A stretch of 64,000 nt of DNA from positions 1 to 64,000 of the forward strand of contig NZ_QKYN01000029.1 in NCBI RefSeq assembly GCF_003258295.1, written 5' to 3'. The position numbers were made by a program, and so were the translations under genes. Shown here one piece after another: positions 24,048-33,310 of this stretch. Within the stretch, counting starts at the first letter, position 1. Each line of letters starts with the position of its first letter. The DNA comes from Streptacidiphilus pinicola. GTDB taxonomy: Bacteria; Actinomycetota; Actinomycetes; Streptomycetales; Streptomycetaceae. The notes under the pieces were generated by a model. The model did no database searches and was not told the DNA's origin. It saw only the letters and a program-made list of their open reading frames with translations.

Positions 24048-24195
24048 GCAGCGGGCAGGGGGGTGCACGTGGTTGGATGCAGAGGCAGGGCCTTGCGGGT
24101 CCATGCGTCGACCTGTGGATGTGGCAACGCAACGTGTGCACGCCCCTGGCGTAGCGGGTACGCCGGGTGCTGGGACCGACAAGCGGCAGGCTGAG

Positions 24196-25158
24196 GTGAA
24201 GATCTTCAATCGAGCACGGCAGAGGCCGTCCGCCAGCTGGCGGCAGACCACCGACCGCGCCTTCACCCTCATCGGGGACGGTCGGTTGGACGACGCCGGC
24301 GCACTGCTGGTCCGTGCGACGGACCTGGAGCCCTGGCTCTCCGACTCGTGGTTCAACCTGGCGTTGCTGCACAAGTTCCGCCGGGACTGGGACCAGGCGC
24401 GCGCGGCGGGGCTGCGCGCGGTCGCGCTGTTGGACCGCGGCAGCGGTGTCGGCGCACCCGACTGGTGGAACCTCGGCATCGCCGCGACGGCCCTGCAGGA
24501 CTGGGCGCTGGCGCGCCGCGCCTGGCAGGCCTACGGCCTGCGCGTCCCGGCCGGGGACGGCCCGGTCGCCCTGGATCTGGGCACCACGCCGGTGCGGCTC
24601 TCGCCGGAGGGCGAGTCCGAGGTCGTGTGGGGCCGAAGACTGGACCCGGCGCGGGTCGAGGTGCTGAGCATCCCGCTGCCGTCCTCCGGGCGGCGCTGGG
24701 GCGAGGTGGTCCTGCACGACGGCTCCCCGCACGGTGAACGGGTCGCGGACGGGGTGCCCTTTCCCGTCTTCGACGAGATCGAGCTGTGGGCGCCGTCGCC
24801 CGTTCCGACGCACGTGGTGCTGCTGCAGGCGGCCACGGAGGCGGACCGGGACGAGCTGGAGCGCCTGGTCTCCGAGGCCGGCTACGCGGCGGAGGACTGG
24901 ACGTCCTCGGTGCGGCTGCTGTGCCGCGCCTGCTCGGAGAGCCGGATGACGGCCGACGACGGCCACAGCGGTGCGCACGACCCCCACGACGACGGCCCGC
25001 TGGGGCGGCTCAGTCACCACGCGCAGGGGGAGCTGTGGGTCCCCGAGCGCGAGTGCGGCCTGGCCGCGCCGGCCGGGCTGGTCCAGCAGCTGCTGGACCG
25101 CTGGGTCGCCCTGTCACCCGGGCGCCGGGCCTATCGGGACCTTGAGGAAGTCTGCTGA
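24196..25158 (+). CDS. TPR-repeat protein of unknown function (320 aa)
   Basis: GTG 24196 starts (M)KIFNRARQRPSASWRQTTDRAFTLIGDGR. The N-terminal third contains TPR-like helices (GALLVRATDLEPWLSDSWFNLALLHKF, GIAATALQDWALARRAWQAYG). The middle has conserved blocks (RLDPARVEVLSIPLPSSGRRWGEVVLHDG, FPVFDEIELWAPSPVPTHVVLL), and the C terminus carries CRACSES and VPERECGLAAP. These are recognisable as a conserved streptomycete family next to the HD genes, but no function is known. ATG 24102 is an in-frame alternative. It is soluble and lies before the peptide deformylase gene. Confidence 0.82.
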   Translation: MKIFNRARQRPSASWRQTTDRAFTLIGDGRLDDAGALLVRATDLEPWLSDSWFNLALLHKFRRDWDQARAAGLRAVALLDRGSGVGAPDWWNLGIAATALQDWALARRAWQAYGLRVPAGDGPVALDLGTTPVRLSPEGESEVVWGRRLDPARVEVLSIPLPSSGRRWGEVVLHDGSPHGERVADGVPFPVFDEIELWAPSPVPTHVVLLQAATEADRDELERLVSEAGYAAEDWTSSVRLLCRACSESRMTADDGHSGAHDPHDDGPLGRLSHHAQGELWVPERECGLAAPAGLVQQLLDRWVALSPGRRAYRDLEEVC

Positions 25159-25221
25159 CGTGCCACGTACCCTTTGACGCAGGACTGAGCGACCAGCTCG
25201 GGATTCGTTGAAGGCGAGAGC

Positions 25222-25821
25222 ATGTCGGAAGAGCAGTTGGAAGCGCCGCAGCAGGTGATCGGTGAGGAGCCGGACACCTCGCGCGGTACGGTGCGGCCGA
25301 TCACGGTGGTCGGGAACCCGGTCCTGCACCACCCGTGTGCCCAGGTGACCGAGTTCGGCCCCGAGCTGCACGCGCTGATCGACGACATGTTCGTCAGCAT
25401 GTACGCCGCCGAGGGCGTGGGGCTGGCCGCGAACCAGATCGGGGTCGGGCAGCGGGTCTTCGTCTACGACTGCCCGGACGACGACAACGTGCGCCACATC
25501 GGTGTCGTGGTGAACCCGGTGCTGGACGACCTGGAGCCGTCCCAGCGGAACCTGGACGACGGAAACGAGGGCTGCCTGTCCGTGCCGGGCGCCTACGCCG
25601 AGCTGCCGCGGCCGGACGTCGCCGTCGTGCGCGGCCAGGACAAGGACGGCAAGGACGTCGTGGTCGAGGGCACCGGCTTCTTCGCCCGCTGCCTGCAGCA
25701 CGAGACGGACCACCTGAACGGCTACCTGTACATCGACCGCCTCTCCAAGCGTGACCGCAAGGACGCGCTGCGTCAGATGGAGGAGAAGTCGCCGCGGTAC
25801 CAGGTCGTGCCGAACGAGTGA
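25222..25821 (+). CDS. def: Peptide deformylase
   Basis: This enzyme removes the formyl group from the initiator methionine of new proteins. The three motifs are complete: [10 protein letters not shown] (residues 65-74), [10 protein letters not shown] with metal ligand Cys118, and QHETDHLNG with His160 and His164 and the catalytic Glu between them. The 199-residue length includes a 25-residue N-terminal extension typical of actinobacterial forms. It ends at a shared terminator with the convergent nrdB. Confidence 0.96.
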   Translation: MSEEQLEAPQQVIGEEPDTSRGTVRPITVVGNPVLHHPCAQVTEFGPELHALIDDMFVSMYAAEGVGLAANQIGVGQRVFVYDCPDDDNVRHIGVVVNPVLDDLEPSQRNLDDGNEGCLSVPGAYAELPRPDVAVVRGQDKDGKDVVVEGTGFFARCLQHETDHLNGYLYIDRLSKRDRKDALRQMEEKSPRYQVVPNE

Positions 25822-25828
25822 GTCAACC

Positions 25829-25868
25829 GAAGAGGCGCGTCCACCCGCACGGGTGAACGCGCCTCTTC
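25829..25868. terminator. Bidirectional terminator between def and nrdB
   Basis: A long hairpin: arm GAAGAGGCGCGT pairs with ACGCGCCTCTTC, extended by CACCC/GGGTG across a single mismatch, with a small GCAC-type loop. It lies 8 bases after the def stop and 7 bases beyond the nrdB stop, so it can serve both. Confidence 0.85.
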
Positions 25869-25875
25869 TGCGTTC

Positions 25876-26904
25876 TTAGAAGTCGTCGTCGAAGGAGACG
25901 GAGCCCTCGACGGCGATCTGGTAGGCCGAGACCCGGCGCTCGAAGAAGTTCGTCAGCTCCTGGACGTTCTGCAGCTCCATGAAGGCGAACGGGTTCTCCG
26001 AGCCGTAGCGGATCGGCAGCCCGAGGCGGGCCAGGCGCTGGTCGGCGACGCACTCCAGGTACTGCCGCATCGACTCGGTGTTCATGCCGGGCAGGCCCTC
26101 GCCGCACAGGTCGCGGGCGAACTGGAGCTCGGCCTCGACGGCCTCCTCCAGCATGGCGGTCACCCGCTTGCCCAGCTCCTCGTCGAACAGGTCGGGCTCC
26201 TCGGCGCGGACGGTGTCGACGACGCGGAAGGCGAAGTCCATGTGCATGGACTCGTCGCGGAAGACCCAGTTGGTGCCGGTCGCCAGGCCGTGCAGCAGGC
26301 CGCGCGAGCGGAACCAGTACACGTAGGCGAAGGCGCCGTAGAAGAACAGGCCCTCGATGCACGCAGCGAAGCAGATCAGGTTGAGCAGGAAGCGCCGGCG
26401 GTCCTCCTTGGACTCCAGCGCGTCGATCTTCTCGACGCTGTCCATCCAGCGGAAGCAGAACTGGGCCTTCTCGCGGATGGAGGGGATGCTCTCCACCGCG
26501 TCGAACGCGGCCGCGCGGTCCTCCGGGTCGGGCAGGTAGGTGTCCAGCAGCGTCAGGTAGAACTGGACGTGCACGGCCTCCTCGAAGAGCTGGCGCGACA
26601 GGTACAGGCGCGCCTCCGGGGAGTTGATGTGCTTGTAGAGGGTCAGCACCAGGTTGTTGGAGACGATCGAGTCGCCGGTCGCGAAGAACGCGACCAGGCG
26701 GCCGATCATGTGGCGCTCGCCCTCGCTGAGCTTGGCCAGGTCCGCGACGTCGGAGTGGAGGTCGACCTCCTCCACGGTCCAGGTGTTCTTGATGGCGTTG
26801 CGGTAGTGCTCGTAGAAGTCCGGGTAGCGCATCGGACGGAGCGTCAGCTCGAAGCCCGGGTCCAGGATGTTCTTCTTCTTGGCGGTGCTGTCGGTGGCGG
26901 TCAT
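25876..26904 (-). CDS. nrdB: Class Ia ribonucleotide reductase beta subunit NrdB
   Basis: The 342-residue small subunit carries the di-iron tyrosyl-radical site. Ligands appear in FFATGDSIVSNN (Asp), EEAVH (Glu and His), ACIEGLFFYG (Glu), and RDESMHMDFAF (Glu and His). The radical Tyr lies four residues after the first ligand His (EEAVHVQFY), so it is a genuine class Ia type. The C-terminal tail ending SVSFDDDF docks with NrdA. ATG 26904 overlaps the TAA of nrdA by one base. The reported streptomycete third gene of this operon, nrdS, is not present here: a terminator follows directly. Confidence 0.96.
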   Translation of the reverse strand: MTATDSTAKKKNILDPGFELTLRPMRYPDFYEHYRNAIKNTWTVEEVDLHSDVADLAKLSEGERHMIGRLVAFFATGDSIVSNNLVLTLYKHINSPEARLYLSRQLFEEAVHVQFYLTLLDTYLPDPEDRAAAFDAVESIPSIREKAQFCFRWMDSVEKIDALESKEDRRRFLLNLICFAACIEGLFFYGAFAYVYWFRSRGLLHGLATGTNWVFRDESMHMDFAFRVVDTVRAEEPDLFDEELGKRVTAMLEEAVEAELQFARDLCGEGLPGMNTESMRQYLECVADQRLARLGLPIRYGSENPFAFMELQNVQELTNFFERRVSAYQIAVEGSVSFDDDF

Positions 26905-29279
26905 TACTGGCAGGCCTCGCAGGACTCGGGGTTCTCCAGGGAGCAGGCGACGGCGTCCGCCTCCGTCACGACCTGGGCGGTGGCGGTGGTGGCCGCGCGG
27001 GCGATCCGGGTCGCCGGGCGCGAGCGCAGGTAGTAGGTGGTCTTCAGGCCGACCTTCCAGGCGTACGCGTACATCGAGCTGAGCTTGCCGATGGTGGGCG
27101 CGGCCATGAAGAGGTTCAGCGACTGGCTCTGGTCCAGGTACGGCATGCGGGCCGCGGCCAGGTCGATCAGCGCGCGCTGCGGGAGCTCCCAGGCGGTGCG
27201 GTAGAGGCGCTTGTACTCCTCCGGCAGGTCGGTGATCTCCTGGGCGGAGCCGTTGCCCTCGCGCAGCTCCTCCCGGGTGATCGCGTTCCACAGGCCGAGC
27301 TTCTTCAGGTCCGCCACCAGGTACGGGTTGACCTGGAGGAACTCGCCCGAGAGCGTCTCGCGCTTGAAGAGGTTGGAGACCTGCGGCTCGATGCACTCGT
27401 AGACGCCGGCGATGGACGCGATGGTCGCGGTCGGGGCGACGGCGAGCAGCAGCGCGTTGCGCAGGCCGGTCTCCGCGACGCGGGCGCGCAGCGCCTCCCA
27501 GCGCTCGGGCCACTCGGTCGTCACGGCGAAGTGGTCGATGTGGAGCTGGCCGCGGGCGGCGCGGGTCTCCGCGTAGGCCTCGTGGCGGCCGAGGCGCTCG
27601 GCCAGCTCGCAGCTGGTCTCGTAGGCGGCCAGCATGATCCGCTCGGAGATCTTCGTGGACACCGCCTTCGCCTCGGCGGAGTCGAACTCCAGGCGGAGCT
27701 TGAAGAAGACGTCCTGCAGGCCCATCATGCCCAGGCCCACCGGGCGCCAGCGGGAGTTGGACGTCCCGGCCTCGGGGGTCGGGTAGAAGTTGATGTCGAT
27801 GACCCGGTCGAGGAAGGTCACCGCGGTGCGGACGGTCGCGTCGAGGCGCTCCCAGTCGATCTCGCCGTGTCCGTCCACGAACGCGCCGAGGTTGACCGAG
27901 CCGAGGTTGCAGACGGCCGTCTCGGAGTCGTCGGTGACCTCGAGGATCTCGGTGCACAGGTTGGAGGAGTGGACCGTGCGGCCGGGCAGCGCGGTCTGGT
28001 TGGCGGCGCGGTTGGAGGCGTCCTTGAAGGTCATCCAGCCGTTGCCGGTCTGCGCGAGGGTGCGCATCATCCGGGCGTAGAGGGTACGGGCCGGGATGGT
28101 GCGGACGGCCTTGCCGGCCTGCTCCGCCTTGACGTACGCGGCGTCGAACTCGGCGCCCCACAGGTCGACCAGCTCGGGGACGTCGCCGGGGGAGAAGAGC
28201 GACCACTCGGTGTCGGCGTCGACGCGGCGCATGAACTCGTCCGGGATCCAGTGCGCCAGGTTCAGGTTGTGCGTGCGGCGCGCCTCCTCGCCGGTGTTGT
28301 CGCGCAGTTCGAGGAACTCCTCGATGTCCGCGTGCCAGGTCTCCAGGTAGACGCAGGCCGCGCCCTTGCGCCGGCCGCCCTGGTTGACCGCCGCCACCGA
28401 CGCGTCCAGCGTGCGCAGGAACGGGACGATGCCGTTGGACTGGCCGTTGGTGCCGCGGATCAGCGAACCGCGGGAGCGGACCCGGGAGTAGGACAGGCCG
28501 ATGCCGCCGGCGTGCTTGGACAGGCGGGCGATCTGCGCGTAGCGGCTGTAGATCGAGTCCAGTTCGTCGAGCGGCGAGTCCAGCAGGTAGCAGGAGGACA
28601 TCTGCGGGTGCCGGGTGCCGGAGTTGAACAGCGTCGGCGAGCTGGGCAGGTACTCCAGCCGGCTCATCAGCCGGTACAGCTCGGCGACCTCGGCCACGGA
28701 CTTCGCGTCCCCGCCAACCTCGAGCCCACACGCCACGCGCAGCATGAACTGCTGCGGGGTCTCGATGACCTGACGGGTGATCGGGTGGCGCAGGAGGTAG
28801 CGGGAGTACACCGTCCGCAGGCCGAAGTACTCGAAGCGGTCGTCGCCGTGCGGGTCGACGACGGCGTCGAGGGTGTCGGCGTGGGCGGCGACGAAGGCGG
28901 CGGTGGTGTCGCCGATCAGGCCCTCGCGGTGGCCGACCGCCACGGAGGCGGCGAAGCAGGTCGCGCCCTGGCCGGCGGCCTCCTCGCGGATCTCCTCGGC
29001 CAGCAGGCGGGCCGCGAGGCGCGAGTACTGCGGGTCCTCGGCGATGAGCGCGGCGGCGGACTCCATGGCCAGGCCCCGCAGCTCCGCGTAGTCGGCCTTG
29101 GCGCTGCGTCCGCGCAGCGCGGCGGCGGCCACGCGGCCCGGGTCGACGGCGGGCAGGTCGGCGGAGCGCTCGGTCAGGGTGACCAGCAGCGCGGTGCCGG
29201 GGGCGTCCCTGCCGGCGTCGGATCCCCGGTCGGATTCCCGAACAGGCTGGGGCAGGGTGGGGACGGCGGTGTCCGTCAT
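26904..29279 (-). CDS. nrdA: Class Ia ribonucleotide reductase alpha subunit NrdA
   Basis: The 791-residue catalytic subunit reduces ribonucleoside diphosphates. Visible active-site features are the redox Cys in GTRHPQMSSCYLLDSPLD, the radical Cys and Glu in SSNLCTEILEV, the second redox Cys in TAVCNLGSVNLG, and the C-terminal shuttle pair in ENPESCEACQ. The N terminus begins MTDTAVPTLPQPV and lacks a recognisable ATP-cone (KRDG-type) segment, so dATP feedback may differ from the E. coli enzyme. ATG 29279 is chosen; the longer ORF to 29588 crosses the riboswitch. Expression is probably controlled by NrdR and coenzyme B12. Confidence 0.95.
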   Translation of the reverse strand: MTDTAVPTLPQPVRESDRGSDAGRDAPGTALLVTLTERSADLPAVDPGRVAAAALRGRSAKADYAELRGLAMESAAALIAEDPQYSRLAARLLAEEIREEAAGQGATCFAASVAVGHREGLIGDTTAAFVAAHADTLDAVVDPHGDDRFEYFGLRTVYSRYLLRHPITRQVIETPQQFMLRVACGLEVGGDAKSVAEVAELYRLMSRLEYLPSSPTLFNSGTRHPQMSSCYLLDSPLDELDSIYSRYAQIARLSKHAGGIGLSYSRVRSRGSLIRGTNGQSNGIVPFLRTLDASVAAVNQGGRRKGAACVYLETWHADIEEFLELRDNTGEEARRTHNLNLAHWIPDEFMRRVDADTEWSLFSPGDVPELVDLWGAEFDAAYVKAEQAGKAVRTIPARTLYARMMRTLAQTGNGWMTFKDASNRAANQTALPGRTVHSSNLCTEILEVTDDSETAVCNLGSVNLGAFVDGHGEIDWERLDATVRTAVTFLDRVIDINFYPTPEAGTSNSRWRPVGLGMMGLQDVFFKLRLEFDSAEAKAVSTKISERIMLAAYETSCELAERLGRHEAYAETRAARGQLHIDHFAVTTEWPERWEALRARVAETGLRNALLLAVAPTATIASIAGVYECIEPQVSNLFKRETLSGEFLQVNPYLVADLKKLGLWNAITREELREGNGSAQEITDLPEEYKRLYRTAWELPQRALIDLAAARMPYLDQSQSLNLFMAAPTIGKLSSMYAYAWKVGLKTTYYLRSRPATRIARAATTATAQVVTEADAVACSLENPESCEACQ

Positions 29280-29432
29280 GTACGCGCACGCTCCTCGTTG
29301 GCGGCCGGTGGCTGAGGGTCGCTCAGCCGGATCGCGTGAGAAGGCAGGCGGGAACAGGGCAGCACGAGGCCAACCCGTCGGCCCACCCACGAGGCCCGGC
29401 GTTGCGGCGCCACGGCCGGGCAGGCCGGGGCG

Positions 29433-29547
29433 CGCTGACGGCAGGTCCTCGGACTTGCGGCAGGCCACCTGTGGTCTTGGCCGTGGCAGCCGCTCACCGT
29501 TGCGGGGCAGTTCCGGATTCACACCGGCTTCCCCTGCGTCGACAGCG
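29433..29547 (-). ncRNA. Cobalamin riboswitch upstream of nrdA
   Basis: On the minus strand the core GGAAGCCGGTGTGAATCCGG, then CTGCCCCGCAACGGTGAGC, and the B12 box AAGTCCGAGGACCTGCC are all present in order. Outer strands CGCTG and CAGCG (29543-29547 and 29433-29437) plus GCAGG/CCTGC can form the closing helix. It is transcribed toward nrdA, about 155 bases before its start. The leader between 29280 and 29432 is rich in complementary G/C runs that can hold the expression platform. In Streptomyces nrdAB the B12 riboswitch shuts the operon off so that the B12-dependent class II enzyme takes over. Confidence 0.93.
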
Positions 29548-29552
29548 AGCAT

Positions 29553-29600
29553 GAGCATACATCTAGTGGCGAGTGCGTCGTGCAGCACCAGATGTTGTGT
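29553..29600 (-). promoter_or_regulatory. Pair of NrdR boxes before nrdAB
   Basis: Two 16-bp imperfect palindromes, GAGCATACATCTAGTG (29553-29568) and GCACCAGATGTTGTGT (29585-29600, reverse complement ACACAACATCTGGTGC), are separated by 16 bases. They match the NrdR box pattern ACACWATATMTWGTG at most core positions. Their 32-base centre spacing equals about three helical turns, the arrangement used by NrdR. They lie just upstream of the riboswitch, where the promoter must be. Confidence 0.8.
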
Positions 29601-29654
29601 CGCGGATCGACTCGTTCGAGTGACCGTTCGATCACGCGCGCAGCCGACGGGGCG

Positions 29655-30170
29655 TCAGCCGACGGCGCTCCGGAGCTCCAGCGCGTAGGTGACGAGGTCG
29701 ATGCCGGGGACGGGCGACCAGTCGCGATCGGGGGTGCGGACGAAGCCCAGGCGCTCGTAGATCCGGTGAGCGTGGGTCATGCCCGGCTGGGTGGACATGA
29801 CGATCCGGGTGAGCCCGAGCTCGGCGGCGCGGGCGATGACCGCACGGACCATCAGCTCCCCGATGCCGCGTCCGCGCGCCGCCGGGTCGGGCGCGACGGC
29901 GAGCATCCGGAACTCGCCCTCGTGCCCCTCGGCGATGTCGGCGTAGGGGGAACCGGGCGCGGCGAAGGTGACCGAGCCGAGCACCGCCCCCGTCTCCTCG
30001 TCGACGGCGACAAGCAGCTCCGCCTTCTCGGCCCGGTCCGCCGGGTCGCGCAGCAGCTTGGCGTAGTCGGCCTCGCGGCCGATGTGGCCGTCCGCGATGA
30101 AGGCCTCGGCCACGAGGTGACCTGCGGCGTCGTACTCGGAGGGAAGGGCGGGGCGGACGACGATGCTCAT
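29655..30170 (-). CDS. GNAT-family N-acetyltransferase
   Basis: A 171-residue single-domain protein with the acetyl-CoA loop in MLAVAPDPAARGRGIGELMVRAVIARAAELG (the R/QxxGxG/A pattern), preceded by the strand LGSVTF and followed by AHRIYERLGFVR. ATG 30170 (MSIVVRPALPSEYDAA) is chosen. The acetyl acceptor is unknown. It may share control with the divergent DUF4232 gene across the 88-base gap. Confidence 0.85.
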   Translation of the reverse strand: MSIVVRPALPSEYDAAGHLVAEAFIADGHIGREADYAKLLRDPADRAEKAELLVAVDEETGAVLGSVTFAAPGSPYADIAEGHEGEFRMLAVAPDPAARGRGIGELMVRAVIARAAELGLTRIVMSTQPGMTHAHRIYERLGFVRTPDRDWSPVPGIDLVTYALELRSAVG

Positions 30171-30258
30171 CCTTGAAGTCTGCACGATCCCCGTCCGGGG
30201 TCCGTGCGGGGGTCGCCGGAAGGCGCGACCGAGCGTCACGTGCCATGGTCGTTGAGTG

Positions 30259-30918
30259 ATGAACTGGCGACACATCAGGAGCACCGGGCCGGCGGCCGCG
30301 GCGATATGCGCGGCGATCGCAGTGGCCGGATCGATCGCGCTGCCGACCGCCGCGTCCGCGGCGAGCCCGGCCCATCGGACGCGCACGGCGGCAAGACAGG
30401 CGGCCGCCCCCGCCGCGCAGCCGCCGAAGGCCTGTCCGGGCGCGACCAGGTCCAACCCGGTGGCGGTGACCCTGCGCGGGGTCCGCTCCGCGTACGCGGC
30501 GGGCGGGCGTTGGTCGACGCTGCGGCTCAGCCTGCACAACGGCACCCGCGCGGTCTGCGGGCAGCTGCGGCCCGTCCTCGTCTACGGCGCGCGCAACCGC
30601 ACGCTGCGCCCGGACGCTGTGCGGCTGCAGACGCGGATCGGCGGGCACTGGCGGTCCGTCACGCTGAACGCGGCGCTCGGCGAGCTGGCCGGCACGGTCG
30701 GGCCGACGAACGGCCTGCGGCTGGCTCCGGGCCGGACCGTCATGCTCACGGTCCGGATGCGGCTGGCCGCCGGCGCGCCGCGCGGTGAGTGGCTCTCGCT
30801 CGCGGTGGCCTACGCGCCGCTGCAGAGCAAGGGCACCACGGTGACCTGGCCGGTCGGGGTGACCAATCCGGCGTACTTCCGGGTGGTCGGCGGCCGGGGC
30901 GCGGCGCGGGCCACATAG
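30259..30918 (+). CDS. Secreted DUF4232-domain protein
   Basis: The 219-residue product has a signal peptide with hydrophobic core AAAAICAAIAVAGSIALPTAA and cleavage near ASAASP. A Pro/Ala-rich stretch follows, then a beta-rich domain: LRGVRSAYAAGGRWSTLRLSLHNG, CGQLRPVLVYG, LRLAPGRTVMLTVRMRLA. The architecture matches secreted DUF4232 proteins of actinomycetes, whose function is unknown. ATG 30259 is used; a GTG immediately precedes it. There are two cysteines in the mature part. Confidence 0.7.
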   Translation: MNWRHIRSTGPAAAAICAAIAVAGSIALPTAASAASPAHRTRTAARQAAAPAAQPPKACPGATRSNPVAVTLRGVRSAYAAGGRWSTLRLSLHNGTRAVCGQLRPVLVYGARNRTLRPDAVRLQTRIGGHWRSVTLNAALGELAGTVGPTNGLRLAPGRTVMLTVRMRLAAGAPRGEWLSLAVAYAPLQSKGTTVTWPVGVTNPAYFRVVGGRGAARAT

Positions 30919-30979
30919 TTTCCACAAAGCCGCTGCCTACCGTGCGAGACGTCCCGACGGGCGAGCGCGGAGGCACGGC

Positions 30980-32407
30980 ATGCGAGGCATCCGGAAGTTC
31001 GGCGTGTTCACAGCGGCGGCGGCGCTCACCGCCGCCTGTACCAGCGGCGGCAGCCCCGGCGCTCCCACCGCGTCCGCCGCCCCGGCGGCGGCGGGCATCC
31101 ACGCGATCAAGCACGTCGTCGTGATCATGCAGGAGAACCGCTCCTTCGACTCCTACTTCGGCACCTATCCCGGCGCGGACGGGATCCCGGCCGGGGTCTG
31201 CGTGCCCGACCCGGCGCACGGCGGGTGCGTCAAGCCGTTCCACGACAGCAACGACCGGAACACCGGCGGCCCGCACGGCGCGACGAACGCGACCGCCGAC
31301 GTGAACGGCGGGGCGATGAGCGGCTTCGTCGCACAGGCCGAGGGCGGCCGGAAGGGCTGCACCGACCCGAACAACCCGGCCTGCAGCACCGGCACGGCGA
31401 CGACCGACGTCATGGGCTACCACGACGGCTCGGACCTCCCCAACTACTGGGCCTACGCCAAGAACTACGTGCTGCAGGACCACATGTTCGAGCCGAACGC
31501 GTCCTGGTCGCTGCCGGCGCACCTCTTCCTGGTCTCCGAGTGGTCCGCGTACTGCACGCAGCACGACAACCCGTCCAGCTGCACCAACGCGCTGCAGAAT
31601 CCGGGTCTTCCGCCAGACTTCAGGTCCGGGCGGAAGAAGGCCGTGCAGCCGGCCGGGCCGCCGATCTACGCCTGGACCGACCTCACCTACCTGCTGCACA
31701 AGGACCAGGTCCCCTGGGGCTACTACGTGATGACGGGCTCCGAGCCCGACTGCGAGGACGCCACCGCGCTGACCTGCTCCCCGGTCCGGCAGAACGCGAA
31801 GACCCCGGGCATCTGGAACCCGCTGCCGTACTTCGACACCGTCAAGGCGGACCACCAGGAGGGGAACATCCAGTCCCTGGACGCCTTCTACAGCGCGGCC
31901 AGGTCCGGCACGCTGCCCGCGGTCTCCTGGATCTCCCCGGCGGGCCAGGTCAGCGAGCACCCGCCGGGCCTGGTCAGCGCGGGCCAGTCCTACACCACCA
32001 ACCTGATCGACACGATCATGAAGGGTCCCGACTGGGACTCCACCGCCATCTTCCTGACCTGGGACGACTGGGGCGGCTTCTACGACCACCTCACCCCGCG
32101 GTCGGTGGACGCCAACGGCTACGGGCTGCGGGTGCCGGGCCTGGTGATCAGCCCCTACGCGAAGCAGGGGTACATCGACCACCAGACCCTCTCCTTCGAC
32201 GCCTTCGACAAGTTCATCGAGGACGACTTCCTGCACGGTGAGCGCCTCGACCCGGCCACCGACGGCCGCCCCGACCCGCGCCCCGACGTCCGCGAGAACG
32301 CCTCCCAGCTGGGCGACCTGAGCTCCGACTTCGACTTCACCCAGAAGCCGCGGGCGCCGCTGCTGCTGCCCGTCGATCCGCGGACCGATCTCGTGGCCCC
32401 GCACTGA
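30980..32407 (+). CDS. Secreted phosphoesterase (phospholipase C/acid phosphatase family)
   Basis: ATG 30980 follows GGAGG by 7 bases. The 475-residue protein has an N-terminal signal ending at a lipobox-like LTAACTSGG (weak, because Leu is at -4). The PF04185-type phosphoesterase domain starts IKHVVVIMQENRSFDSYFGTYPG, giving the metal ligands Asn and Glu. It contains LPAHLFLVSEWSAYCT, the second metal region AIFLTWDDWGGFYDHL, and GLRVPGLVISPYAKQGYIDH. It may release phosphate from phospholipids or other organic phosphates. It could be a lipoprotein or freely secreted. Confidence 0.88.
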   Translation: MRGIRKFGVFTAAAALTAACTSGGSPGAPTASAAPAAAGIHAIKHVVVIMQENRSFDSYFGTYPGADGIPAGVCVPDPAHGGCVKPFHDSNDRNTGGPHGATNATADVNGGAMSGFVAQAEGGRKGCTDPNNPACSTGTATTDVMGYHDGSDLPNYWAYAKNYVLQDHMFEPNASWSLPAHLFLVSEWSAYCTQHDNPSSCTNALQNPGLPPDFRSGRKKAVQPAGPPIYAWTDLTYLLHKDQVPWGYYVMTGSEPDCEDATALTCSPVRQNAKTPGIWNPLPYFDTVKADHQEGNIQSLDAFYSAARSGTLPAVSWISPAGQVSEHPPGLVSAGQSYTTNLIDTIMKGPDWDSTAIFLTWDDWGGFYDHLTPRSVDANGYGLRVPGLVISPYAKQGYIDHQTLSFDAFDKFIEDDFLHGERLDPATDGRPDPRPDVRENASQLGDLSSDFDFTQKPRAPLLLPVDPRTDLVAPH

Positions 32408-32431
32408 CTCCCCGGGCGGCCGCCCGTCCGG

Positions 32432-33217
32432 TCACGGGGCCGAGAGCTCCGATTCGGGTGCCAGGTGCGGGCGGATGTTCCAGCAGTCCAGGGTCAGCGC
32501 CCCCTTCACGTCGCGGACCCAGCGGGTGACGGAGGTGTTGGCGACGGCGCCGGCACGGGCGAGGTCGACGAGTTCGCCCTCCTGGAGGTCGTCGATGACG
32601 TGCCGCAGCAGCATCACCACCGCGTCGTGCGCGACCAGCAGCACGCGGCGGTCGGGCTCCGTCTCGTAGAGGTCGCGCAGCGCGCTGCGCAGGCGCTGGG
32701 CCACGTCGGCGTAGGACTCGCCGCCCGGGGGACGCCAGCGAAGCTCGCCGAGGAGCCGCCTGCGGGCGGCCTCCTCGGGGTGGCGCAGCTCGATCGCCGC
32801 GGAGGTGAGCATCTCCAGCAGCCCGAGTTCGCGGTCGCGCAGCCGCTCGTCCGTGCACAGCTCGGGCAGCGGCAGGCCCGCGCGGTCCAGTTCCTCGACG
32901 ATCAGCTCCGCGGTCTCCTGGGTGCGCAGGTAGGGGGAGACCCAGAGGCTGTGCGGCAGGCCCTCGGCGCTGCGGGACGCGATCCAGCGGCCGAGCGCGC
33001 CGGCCTCCTCGCGGCCGAGCGGGGTGAGCGAGAGGTCCGCGTCACGGCAGGTGATGCCGACGTCGAGCGCGCCCACCGCCTCCGCCGCGTGGAAGGCCGC
33101 GTTGGCGGTGCTCTGGCCGTGCCGGACGGCGGTCAGCGACAGCGGGCCGGGCAGCGCGGGAAAGAGCCGCCTGGGCACTGTGCGCAGCGCCTTCGGGTTC
33201 TGGTCGGTCAGTGCCAC
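32432..33217 (-). CDS. Histidine phosphatase family protein
   Basis: A 261-residue protein with the RHG motif near residue 33 (LTAVRHGQSTANAAF), catalytic-site Arg/Glu blocks (SPYLRTQETAELI, RLRDRELGLLE) and the second His in VLLVAHDAVVMLLRHV. It belongs to the phosphoglycerate-mutase-like superfamily. The GTG at 33217 follows GGGGG by about 4 bases. The substrate is unknown. It is convergent with the phosphoesterase gene. Confidence 0.9.
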   Translation of the reverse strand: MALTDQNPKALRTVPRRLFPALPGPLSLTAVRHGQSTANAAFHAAEAVGALDVGITCRDADLSLTPLGREEAGALGRWIASRSAEGLPHSLWVSPYLRTQETAELIVEELDRAGLPLPELCTDERLRDRELGLLEMLTSAAIELRHPEEAARRRLLGELRWRPPGGESYADVAQRLRSALRDLYETEPDRRVLLVAHDAVVMLLRHVIDDLQEGELVDLARAGAVANTSVTRWVRDVKGALTLDCWNIRPHLAPESELSAP

Positions 33218-33310
33218 GTCGCCCCCTGGGGATCGACTGGCCCGCCGCGGGAGTGCGAAACGGGCCGCCGCTCCAGTGTGCGGGAGCGTGCGGCCCGTTC
33301 TAAGGGCGCA

